Below are positions 10,261 through 21,087 of a stretch of DNA of 64,000 nt, piece after piece. The stretch covers positions 76,241,635 to 76,305,634 of the forward strand of contig NC_134365.1 of assembly GCF_035582795.1 (NCBI RefSeq), in the 5' to 3' direction. A program made the position numbers and the translations under genes. The notes below the pieces were generated by a model. It searched no databases and was not told where the DNA came from. It was given only the letters and a program-made list of their open reading frames with translations. Origin of the DNA: Mycteria americana. Taxonomy: Eukaryota; Chordata; Aves; Ciconiiformes; Ciconiidae. Within the stretch, counting starts at the first letter, position 1, and each line of letters opens with the position of its first letter.

Positions 10261-12193
10261 CTCAGTTCTCAGTCATGGCTCCCTGCGAGTTAGGGAAAAA
10301 GCAGATAATATCGGAGCTTCCCAGACCCTGTCAGGGGTTAAAAACAGAGAATGTTTGGGGAAAAGCTTTGTGCTGATGGTGCCTGTTAGGAGCCAAAGAT
10401 CTGGAAATGATTTGTGGTCTCAAAACAGTGGACATCAGGTAAGGCATTTAATGCTGAACTTTGAGGGTGTTATTTTTAAATTCTGAGGATGGGCTTAGAA
10501 TTGCAGTAATTAACAAAATCATTTCAGCATAAAGCATGTTTTCTTCATAGTCCTTATTTCAGCCCTCTCCCTCTAGCCTAGTTTGGCATTCAGATAAGGG
10601 AAATCATTGTACAGATTACCCGGCCATAAGAAAAACTCAGCCTTCACAGCGATCCCGTCCCTGCCAGCCTCCTGCTCCCAGCCCCAGCCCTGGAGCGAGA
10701 CACTGGCAGGAACTTCCCCGCTTACACAATCTTGCTGACACAGAGGCCAAGTTCAAGCCGAGACCAACTTCCAGGGCCTCTCACGCTGCCATCTCATATC
10801 GTCAGCCTTTGCTCTTCCCTCCTCACTCTTAGCCATAGGTTTTCCATCATGGTTGTCTCTATCCAGGTCCTTCCCGTATTGCTGCAGCAACCTCTTCAAT
10901 TCAGCATTGATTCCAACGGGGATTCCCCCCCCCCTTCTACTTAACAGCTCTACTCTCAGAGTTTCTTGGCGAAAGCAGTGGACTTGCAGGGATAACGGCA
11001 GTGCACTGAGCAAGGCTGAGGGTCCAGCCTTCCTCCAGCTCACATCTGCCACCTTGCCTCTTTGCTGACGCTACTGCTTTCCGGTGTGTTGTTCCTCCAG
11101 TGCTTGTTACGCTGAAACATCTCTCTCCCCAGCCAAGTTATTAGCCTCAGTGGCTCATCGTCTTGCTGATGGAGTTTGTGTAGCCTTCAGGTCTGACTTC
11201 TGAAATTGCTGCTCTCACGTTTTGTTTGCTGACACCACACGGGCTGGGAACATGGCCATGCTCCCTTCACCTCAGCCACTGTGATCTGGGCACCTTCGTA
11301 TTCCCACGGGGTGATTTTCACTGCAAACATCTACCAAGAGATAACTTAGGAAAGGGTTATTTACACTGCAAGCCTTCTTCAGATCTCCTGACAGGCTAGT
11401 TACTTGATGGGGCAGCCACACTGGCTTTTTGCACATTGTGATTGTGAAAGCTCTTTGGTACAGGAGCTTTTTATTTGCACATGGCTGGACGGTATTTGGC
11501 ACATGCCAAGTGAAGTTAGCGGCCGCTTCTGTGATGTGTTGCAATGCTACCCAGTAACTAAGGTTTGATGTGTTTCCTTTTTTCTGAGTAGGCTCCACTG
11601 CTGTGTCTCTCCATGCTACCTTCCCAAACAATTATTGCCGCCGCACTGCACCCCTTTTCCTTGATGAACAGGCAGCTGTCTCGCTGTATGCCATTATCAG
11701 CTTGACTCATCACAGCAAAACCTCTAAAGCCTCCCTGGAATTTCTGGCAGATATTATCTCTTCCTAGATATAATACATTACCTTTTAATAAATTAGTATG
11801 TGCCTAACTTTAATGACCCAGGAAAATGTAATCTTTAAATTGATGGTATCCTTTTTAAAGAATTTAACCAAAGATATGTCTAATGTAAATCGCATAGTGT
11901 ATTATAGTAATATCCACCTTGAAATGACTGAACGGTCTCCCTCCAGCTTATAGGAGATTTACCTTTTTTAAAGGTACATCATAGAGATCAACAGTTCCAA
12001 CCTTTCCCTTTCATTGCTTCATACACTGTAAAGGGTGTTTGGGTTCACATCCCCTCTCTGGGCTATTTTGCTGCTACATAGTTAAAAAATGTAATTTTGG
12101 AGTTATGCACTGTAAATTCACTTCACCATTCTTACTGCGGCACAAACACTGCTGCCCATTTAAGGGCCATAAAAGTGCCCTCAGTCACAGCGT
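10261..12193. other. Non-genic unique DNA
   Basis: No supported gene is visible. A C10 run lies at 10925-10934. A 119-codon minus-strand frame (11272-11631) has three N-glycosylation-type triplets but no diagnostic motif. Confidence 0.5.
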
Positions 12194-12211
12194 GGGACTC
12201 ACGTGAGTCCC
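12194..12211. promoter_or_regulatory. 18-bp perfect palindrome centred on E-box CACGTG
   Basis: The bases GGGACTCACGTGAGTCCC equal their own reverse complement. The centre is TCACGTGA, the core bound by USF and MiT/TFE-type bHLH-ZIP factors. The extended dyad is longer than the binding core requires. Occupancy cannot be judged from sequence. Confidence 0.55.
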
Positions 12212-15200
12212 GCTTCTGGCACCGTTTGGCCCTGAGCATGTTATGGGTTGCAGGAAACTCGTAACAAATCCCATTCCGTGTATTGATGTAAATTTGTCAA
12301 CCAGTAACTGGTATACTGGTGTTTGAGGAACATACCATTCGTTAGGTCTGTTTAGTTTGCTGGAGTCTATGAAGGAGTTTAATTTTTCATACCCTTCATT
12401 AAAAGAGACCACAGGGAGGAGAAATCATGAGTAAGCAGAGCCATAAATATATTACAGATGTGTGGAGTTTTCTTTGGGGACCCTAGTCAGAAATCATTTG
12501 GCCAGAGCTGTCTGACATTCACACTAGTTTCCTATGTCGTAGCTGTTACACAGAGGGATTTCTCTGTTACGCGGAGGTAAGGTCACAAAAGGTGCATGCA
12601 CAAGGCACATACGAAGGGTACCTGATTGTACCAGCAGACTTTGCCAGTACCAGAGGAAAATAGGTATTTTCTCAGGACGGCTTTGAAAACTAATGCTGGT
12701 CTGGGGGATTTCTGTGTCTACACAAATTAGGAAGATGGAAACATGGAAGTTCACTCAGCAGAAAGCACAGTGTTTTGCTTAGACTCTAGGAATTTTCATT
12801 ATACTGAGTGAAAAACATTTCCTTGACATTCCAGATGATGCCCTGCATTAGCCTGCCATGTAACGAAACATATCATTGCATGCTTGGGCTCTGAAACTAC
12901 TGCCAAACCCTGAAGGCCAACGTGATAATCGTACACTGTCTTAGCCCTCAGATAAGGGGGCCTCTCAAGTCTCACACATCAAACACAGGACTTGCAGAAC
13001 AGGCCACTACTTCATATCCCTCAGCCCCTTGGCTTCTCTCTCACACATTTACACCATAGCTCCTTGGCCTCTTTTCTTCTTTGGGACCATGCCAGGCATA
13101 GCTGTTGGTTCTCATGTATGATCCCCCGGCGGGCTGTACCTGGTCCAAGGGGCCATGAATCAGGGGAATGCCTGGGGCAATGAACTGCAGGACATCTACC
13201 AAGGCTTCACAGGGACAGCAGCCCTGCTCTGAGGCACGCTCCTCAGCCGTACTCTATCTGCGCAGGCATTTCCCAGGGGATGATCAATAGCAGCACTCTT
13301 CCACCCACTTGGAAAGCAAATACTGACCGTGAGAAAACAAATTAAAAAGGAATACTTGCTCAGATATGCAACCTGCCCCCTCTGTCAGTGGAGGCCCATA
13401 GTACCACACATAAAATGAGGCTCTTCTGAGAACTCTTTACACTCCATTCTTTTTCATGGAAGAGATGCCAGGCTAGTCCTGAGGATGCTGGGTCTTGTAG
13501 GTATATACAAATTGCTTGTGCTGGGGTGGGGGAATAAAAAAAAAATCAAAACCATCCCAGATGCTTCATTGTACCATTTCTGAAACAAAGCATTGATTTT
13601 TCAAAGCAATGATTGGTTTTGTAATTTTTTCAAGGTTATTATTCTTTTGAAGTTTACAAACACTTAATACTGGAAGAGAGAAAAACACCCCTCATTGGTC
13701 CCAAAATTATTTAGATCCTTGTTTTCATGGTGAGTCTCTTTGGCACGGCTTGTGAAAGATGAAATATTCACACAGTGCTAGGCATAAATAGGTGTATGAC
13801 TTTGCCAAACTTTCCCCAAAAGTTTGGTGCAAAACAGGGATGGGAACATTGTTTTAGGAAGAGTGCCTTTGGATGAAAAAAAAAAAAAGCCCTCAGAAAA
13901 CAAAAGTAGTTTCACAGCAGGGTGGCAAAGAACAAACAGGATCATCTTCATAACCCTCTCACTACTAAGAAACAAAACTCTGTCTAAACCAGATTTCCTT
14001 ATAGTCAGCCTGCCTCTCTGTATGCGTTCCAAGTAACAAGGCGCTATTATTGTTTTCTTTCATTTTACGGCCTACAGGAACTATTCTTGCTTGCCCAAAG
14101 TGCCTCTGATTTCAACACCAGCCTGTGCAAGGGAAGCTGAGGTGGAGCAGGCTCCCAGCTCCTATACTTAGAGACAGCCAAGAAGGTATTGATCAACAGG
14201 AAAGACTGGGGGGGATGTGTCAGAAAATATCTATTAGTCAATCTAAAAATATATGTTTCAACACAACTTCTGACAGGAACGCTCCTCACGCTTAAAATCA
14301 GTGAAGAACCCCAAAGAGAGCAAGACGCTGAACGGTGGGGATTCAGAGCGAAGTTAAACCGTCCTTGCTCGAAGAGCAGGAGCGAAACAGAGCATCGGCC
14401 CCTTGATGCCCCTCCGCAGATGTGAGCCGTGAAATGAAGGTAGGCTGAGGTGAGAGGGAGCTAACTGCACCCCTGCAGACAGGCGATGGAGCCAAAAAGA
14501 CCCCGGCTGCCATTCCTGCTCTGAAACAGAGCAAGATGTTTTAATCTGCTTTCCTCTCGTCCCTTCCTGAGATCAACTCTGGTATCTAAGTGCAAAGGGC
14601 TTATCATTACTTTACAAGCAGTGTTTGTATAGCACAGATAAACGGAATGATTGTCTTATAGCAGCCTGACTCATCCTTTGTTCAGCTCTGGCTGAAAGGT
14701 CGGCTAATGAATTGAGAAACCCTTTTCTGCTACAATACCTAAAAATAAGTTAATCTTACTTAAGACTTTCTGTTTTTCAGCTTTCCTTAGCATTATGATC
14801 CTTATAACTCTGCCGTCTGTAAGTACAGCTCGTAGAAAACAAATTAAAAAAGACGAAGAACAAAAGATCATTCTGGTTTTTTATTTAGGCATGACACAAA
14901 CTGAGTGACATGAAAAAGCAAACAAACAGCAGAAGAAGTCAGGGACAGGTCAGAAAAACAGAAAGCTTAGAGGTTACTTGCTATTGCTTGAAAGAATAAA
15001 AATTGGCCTAAATCAATTTACTGGCTGTTTACTGCTTTCCTGCTTGGCACACTGTTTGCCTTTACTTACTGACCAGACCCTTGAAAGCAGCTTGGAGCTG
15101 TGATTTTACAGCAATGAAGAAGAATACATCCAGTATTGATCCAGTTCGTGTCAGAGGGCCGTGCTTGCGTTACTTACACCTCCCGTGCTTACATTTCAAT

Positions 15201-16544
15201 AGAAAGTTTTAGTGCCCAAATGAAATGTTGTCTTTGTGTTGGAAATGTCTACCCTGAATTTCTACCATGTCACATAACAGATTCCTTTTAGAGCTGAGTT
15301 CTTTAGAAAAACATCAATAATTTAACAAAACTATTTTGCTGGGTTTTGGCCACCTATACTTCATACTGATTTTTTTCCTGCTATTGAGCATTACAGCTCT
15401 TTTTCTGCTTTTACACCCCTTTCATTCTCTCCTGAGGAACTACGCTGGTGGGCTGTCTGACATAAAAGATGTAATTTTAAAAAAAGGTACATCAATAATC
15501 AGATTTCAAGGAAATTCACTTACGTAGCAGACTACCAGGCAAATGTAGGTACTTAAAAAAACAAACAGAGCCATTCTCTCTAAAGCTATTGCTTTCTCTC
15601 TTCCTTTGCTTCCTCTATTAAGAAATTAAAATCCGTCATGTTCAGGACATTGGAATATTCATCATTCTGTTCATTGGAGGGTTGTGCTTCAGGCTATAAG
15701 GAGCAGTGGGGAAAAAAATTGAAACCAGTGCTCATTTTTACTTGGTATAGAAAATTATAGACCAGATCCTCATTTAGTATAAATCACTATAGGTCTTTTT
15801 GAAGCAATGTTGTGAATATGGTCCTAGACCCAAAATTAAAATTACCCTTCTCCAGGCATTCTAGTTACGCGCATGAACATTTTCAGAGTTTTTGCAGTTA
15901 TATTTTCACATATGAGCATGATATTTTCTCTTGGAAAAAAAATATTATGTAGACCTGAGCTCTCTTGCGGATTTATATTCAGGAGAAGGTGCCACTTGTC
16001 TTTAACCACCAGCAGACAGTCGCAGAAAGACAGTTCCCTCCTACCAGGATTCTGCTCTTCCTTCTTCTAGGCATGCCCCAGAGGACCTGCGTACTCCGTA
16101 AGATGAAGCCCTACCTCTCTGCAATAGAGGTGTACAGTCCTTACTGGAAAGGGACTCTAGATGGGCGTTTAGATAACCACCACCATGATGGAATATAAGT
16201 AGCAACAACCCCCCTTCTGATAGCTCTGTGCAGCTCGCCAATCCTTCCCGGTTACAAAATGATGTGGCTTTGTGGAGCCGCAAAAAGGGAAGTGGCTGGG
16301 CCAGAATGGGTTTGCTATTCAGCAATAGAGCTGCAGTTTTAAGTAACTGCTCTAAAATACTTCCCTAGTATAGAAAAGAGTATATTGTGTTCAGCTTATT
16401 TCCCAGAAAAGTAAATCAGCTTGCCCTGATCTCAGGTCAGACCTGACCGTACAACACCACTGTTACAGCTATTCTATAAGAGCTTGGGTATCTCCCTACT
16501 GTGCTTCAGTCACTCCCCTGAGCGTATCCACACGCTAGTCTTCA
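12212..16544. other. Non-genic DNA with a possible enhancer cluster
   Basis: There are no supported exons. Around 14601-14683 several transcription-factor-type words lie close together: TTATCA (GATA-like) at 14601, AGATAA at 14636, TGACTCAT (AP-1) at 14667-14674, and CCTTTGTTC (SOX-like) at 14675-14683. These are common short words, so an enhancer is only a possibility. Confidence 0.4.
15759..15810. repeat. Arm of an ancient palindromic amniote repeat
   Basis: The segment reads 'AGACCAGATCCTCA', then 'TTAGTATAAATCACTATAGG', then 'TTGAAGCAATG'. This matches, with scattered substitutions, the well-known sauropsid foldback arm 'CCAGATCCTCAGCTGGTGTAAATCAGCATAG...TTGAAGTCAATGG'. The second arm is eroded. 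It is a fossil DNA-transposon-like or foldback element with no coding capacity. Confidence 0.6.
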
Positions 16545-16735
16545 GCTAGCCTGGGCGAGGCTTTCTCCCTTATACCAGGACGCTGGAAAATGCACCTTTC
16601 TTGTGCGCCCGTGAGGCTGAGCGTTGGCTGCGCAGAAAACAGCCTGTGGGAAGAGGTGCCGATCTGCTTCTTCAGAGGCACCTCCGCAGTCGAGCAGAGC
16701 TTCGTCAGGCATTGCTTTCGGTTGTGTCTAGAGCT
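16545..16735. other. Isolated CpG-enriched patch
   Basis: About eleven CpGs occur in roughly 190 bases, well above the surrounding level. Open frames exist on both strands but none has a recognisable domain or a good splice context. It may be a small orphan CpG island, an enhancer, or a decayed exon. A MIR-like fragment follows immediately downstream. Confidence 0.35.
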
Positions 16736-16787
16736 GTACCTCTGGCTGTAGAGTTACTCTGGCTGAGGAGCATCCCAGTGCTGCCAG

Positions 16788-16880
16788 GTGGTGAGAGCAC
16801 ATGACTTCAGAGCCCGGAGCTCAGCTGCCAAACTCTGCTGCTGACTAGCTGAGTGATTTTTAACCAGTCAAATGATATTT
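16788..16880 (+). repeat. MIR-like SINE fragment, forward orientation
   Basis: The order 'GTGGTGAGAGCAC' then 'GACTTCAGAGCC' then 'AACTCTGC' then 'GACTAGCTGAGTGA' then 'TAACCAGTCAAAT' matches the left half of MIR (TGGTTAAGAGCAC, GGACTCTGGAGCC, GGCTCTGCC, ACTAGCTGTGTGACC, AAGTTACTTAACC). Divergence is high, as expected for an ancient SINE. The 3' half is not recognisable. Confidence 0.6.
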
Positions 16881-19800
16881 TCAAACACTTGATCCAAGAG
16901 AAACCCAGATCTGTGCCCTCTTCTTGAAACTGGCCTGCTCAACTCCTGGGTATAGTTCCCACCCATCCATAAAACTATTATGAACCTCAAAGGAGTATGA
17001 AGGCTTTACCTCATTTATAGTCTCCAAGATCATCAGGTCTGCTCAAGTGAAAGTAAGTTGCTGATACAGATTTCCACTTCTGTATCCCTGGCAGCCCATT
17101 TGATATCAACAGAGCTCTCTACTCTCTCCTGGGCCAGGAAACATCAGCCCAGATGTGGGTTATGTGAAGGTACAACTGAGGCGGCTGTGCCAGGCCACCT
17201 GGCCAGCCTGGGCATGGCATTTGGAGGGAGACTCCCACTGGGAAACCTCCCTGTGGAGCTCCTCAGGGACCCTGCAGGGCAGCACCCTGTCCAGGCACAG
17301 CCTCTCCTAGCTTGTGACTCCACATGCTACTGCGGGACTGATCAGATCCACCAGTGCTCCCAGCGTAGGGTGCCCCAAGGAGGACGAGGAATGATGGTGC
17401 TGCACAACAAATTTGTGAGGTTTGTGAGCTGGGGGTAAAACACAAGGCACGAACCAATAGCGAGAATTTCCCATGTTGAAAACAAAACTGTTATTAAATG
17501 GGGGTTAGATGCAGCAACAGTAAACTAGGTAATTCCCATAGATGTAAGAAGCCAAGATACAAGCTCTTAAAAAGTTTAACATAGAAACCTCTAAGCCAGT
17601 GAGGATGTGTATAGATCCGTAAATACACATGTGCTTGTGCATGGAGCCTCACACAGGCACGCAAGTCTTTTGAAGATTTTGGACTTAAAAAGACACCATG
17701 TAAAAGGAAGAGAAGGGACAAGAAAAGCAGCAGGAAGGAAACTTTAATGCCAGTATCAACCAGTTTATAATGTACATATCTGAAACCTTCTCACAAACCT
17801 GCTTTTGCTATTCTCTTTGCTCTTTTTCAGTTGTGTTTGACGTAGCCAAAAAACGAAATGTCTCAAAAACAAAGTGCTCGATGAGAGGCAACTACAGGTA
17901 AAGCCAGGAAAGAGCTTTTCACAGCTCTGATTTCCAATAACTTACTTGTAAGGCATCGAACTACCCAATTATCCTAAAATAGTCATCCAATTTGTTTCTC
18001 TGTGGGGAATCCTGGCACGCTCAGGTCGTAAGGATCAGGAAATTAGTTCTTTGTTGAAAGCGCGTATTTTGCCCTCTCATGTTTCCCAACTGACGGAGCA
18101 CAAAAGCAAGGAATGAGACTGAGAAAAAGAGAAAAAACAACAGGGAAACTGTTTTCAACAAAGAAATTAATCTGCTGCATTCATGTTAAATACAGACCTT
18201 GCAAAGCAAAGCACCAATTTTTGCTGCAACAGATTTGCTAGGATGACCTAAAACATCTATTACAAAGCTTTGAAGATCTGTTGTACAGTGATGTTTTGGT
18301 GTTTATTCCCAAGCTTTTCCAAAAATCCATGAGAAGTAAAAAACCTCTTCTTTTTTCCCATGCAAACTTCGTAATATGGAAACCTCAGCAGCAATACTTT
18401 GTTCTGGTTTTTTTCCTTCTCCATTTTGATGTGTGCTTCTGAAAGCCCTCTAGGCATCTATTTGCATTTTCCAAAAGCTTTGGAAATCTGGCCCTAACTT
18501 ACTTATGAAAATGGGGCTTAAGCTCTGGAACTACTGAAGTGTTTTTAAAATTTTGCACTCTTTGTATTTTAAAGTGTATTACACTTGATTTTGCTGCTTC
18601 AGGGGACAGGTAATTCCCATCATTTTCGATGGAGATGAAGTACTCCACGGCAGGAAAAATAGAGGTTTTAGAATTTATTGACAAGGACAAAATATGAAAG
18701 GGGTTTAGTATTTCTTATGTGCGTGATAGAAATCTGTGCATAACAAAAAAGTAGGCATGTCTTTTGGCATACTTTTGCCAGCTTTACAGAAGAATAACAA
18801 AACTGTGATTTATAAACTGAAAGTGAACATATTTGAAATGTATTTAAATATATTGCTCATAGAGCCATACCTTACACTGGAAATTATAACTGTGCTAAAT
18901 CATAAGCAATAGTACCATGGTAGGCCCTTCAAATATTGCTGATTTGTGAGCTTCATGGAGGGACATCCTAGTATCTTAAAGCTTTGTATCACACCTGGAG
19001 AGAGAGGGGATTCCTCTATGTTTTACAGGAAAAACAAACAAACATTGGAATCCAAAGATTTTACAACCTTTCTGTGTATTATAAAAGAATATTCTTGCCT
19101 AAATGTCCTTGATCAGAGAAGGGCACAGATTTCCAGACATCAGGCAAATTAACTCCCACATTAAATATCATACCTGTTTCACGTGCACGTTTCCAGGTTT
19201 CCAAATTAAAGTCTTTTTCTTGTCATTCACTGCTAGTTAAGTCAACTATTTTTGTTCCCATCATTGGATTTTTTTTAAGGTGTGAGTTTTTTTCTATACT
19301 AAACCAACTCTTCAACAGAAGACTCATTTTAGGTAGCTTGATCTTCAGATGGTTTCTCACTCCTTGGTTAGGTAGTGGTATCTGTCACCATTTAGCTTCT
19401 CTAGGGAAGACAGATGCAAGTTCCCATAGGGATGTTGATTTGTTTCAGCTGATATCTGCCCATACTTTATCAGAGCTATAGTAAGTCATTTTCTCTCTTC
19501 TAAATTGCTTGAGATTTATACTGATACTTCTTACCAGGATTTGGCAAAAAGATGATGCAAAGTACTTGCATAAAACTTAATAGGCAAAGCATTTCATTGT
19601 CATTCACTTTAAAATTAAATGTCTAAAGACTAACATTGGTAACTTCTCCCCTCATATCATATGGCATTTAGATTTCCTCTTATTTGCATTTTGGTTTTGG
19701 AACTGTCAAGGTTCACACCTTTCTTGCGTTTCTTTGTAACCATGACAACTACAAACTTACTTTTTTTCTAATGAAAGCCAAGAGTCTTGTGCAATGATCT

Positions 19801-20004
19801 ACGGAAGACAGAACTTTAAGAAAAATACTTTAAAATTATGGTTTACAACTGACCATGCCAGAGAACTATTAATTTAAACAGGCCAGTAAAAACTTTAAAA
19901 CCTGGTTCATAGGTATTCATCTTAGATCTTAGATTCATTCTTAGATCTTATGGCTACTGCACAGGGGTGAGGTCCACTAGTAATGTTTCACTCCTCTGAA
20001 ACAT
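16881..20004. other. Non-genic AT-rich DNA
   Basis: I see no exon, RNA gene or recent mobile element. Frames are short and low in complexity. Confidence 0.55.
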
Positions 20005-20023
20005 CCCCCCCCCCCCCCCCCCC
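20005..20023. repeat. C19 homopolymer
   Basis: Nineteen consecutive C bases. Runs this long are unstable, and the G-rich minus strand can form quadruplexes. The exact length in the assembly should be treated with caution. Confidence 0.9.
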
Positions 20024-20966
20024 GTAGATTTCAACATAGTTCCCTAACCTGAGTGAACTGAGCTCTCTCTGAAGGAAGGAGATGACTTTCTATTACTCAA
20101 GGAAAAACAGAGGAAAAGAGCCATTTATTGATTAACAGATAGAACCAGGCTTACCTGGTTCCCATTCCTGTGCATTAAACAGAAGAGCCACACTCATGAG
20201 TAATGAGTATCTTGCCTGCCAGAACTGTAACTATCCCTGAATATATTCAGACTGTGCTTAGGCTGGAACCATGAACTGGGAGAGTTACCAGGTATTACTG
20301 CTGATACTGACAACAAAAATAAGAGTATAGGATCATCCTGGTTACTTACTCAAGGCTAGTTCCCCAATTAATGTGAGTTAACATACGCAGCCAGGTCAGG
20401 AAGAATGGGGAGGAATTTGGTTGGGATTTTTTTGTTTGTTTGTTTGAGCTAATTTGGATTTCTTCCATGGAACTGAGTCTTGAAATCTGCAAGTCTCTGG
20501 GAGTATCCAGAATCTGCTGCGTGAAATGAAAATCGAACATATTTCGCATCTTGGAATATCAGTCTTTTGGATTTCAACCATTTTAAGACAGAGATTGCAT
20601 TTTTCTGTATATCTAACATAGCACGTCACTCATACTCAATAAACAGCAAATAACAAGGCAAGATCTAGAAAACCTGGAGGAGAAACAACCAGGAATTATT
20701 GCTCTTCAGGCTCCAAGAAATAAGTATTAACTGAAGAGAATAACAAAATTAAGAAGAAAGAGCTTGAAGAATGCACTTAACTTAAATTCTAATCTGATGT
20801 TTGTTTGCTTCCCCTGAATTTCAGACAGCAGCTCTATTTTAAAAAAACAGCCTCTTGAAATGTTCATTTTACAGTTAAGCAAATACACTGCAGGACATAA
20901 ATTAACCCTACTCCAAATTAGCTTGTTTTTCTGCTTGTTGAGTATCAGTTCAGATCTATTTGCTAT

Positions 20967-21087
20967 GGACCAAATTCAACAAAGTACTTAAGCACATGCA
21001 TAACTTTGATCATGTAAGGAGTCCCATTGAGACTATTCACATGCTTAAATATATGTACACAGTTAAATAATTTGCTGAATCCAGACC
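20967..21087. repeat. Ancient foldback (palindromic) repeat, both arms visible
   Basis: The left arm (from 20967: GGACCAAATTCA, ACAAAGTACTTAAGCACATG, GGAGTCCCATTGA) pairs imperfectly with the right arm (GACTATTCACATGCTTAAAT, TTTGCTGAATCCAGACC, ending at 21087). The centre is the CCCATTGAGACTATTC region. The unit matches a foldback family found throughout turtles, crocodilians and birds, in which 'TTAAGCACATGCTTAA' arms flank 'GTCCCATTGACTTCAATGGGAC'. It is non-coding and probably a very old MITE-like element. Confidence 0.7.

Noticed and set aside
11272-11631. 119-codon minus-strand frame with several N-glycosylation triplets, suggestive of a retroviral fragment
   Set aside because: No diagnostic retroviral motif is visible, and frames of this length are expected by chance here. 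A translated search against avian endogenous retroviruses would settle it.
12212-12230. Minus-strand sequence resembling a tRNA-Leu primer-binding site of an ERV-L element
   Set aside because: About 14 of 18 positions match. That is expected by chance somewhere in a 64-kb window when several tRNAs are considered. No LTR borders or gag/pol frames are visible beside it.
18595-18660. Possible further copy of a palindromic amniote repeat
   Set aside because: The similarity to the remembered arm sequence is too patchy to support without an alignment.
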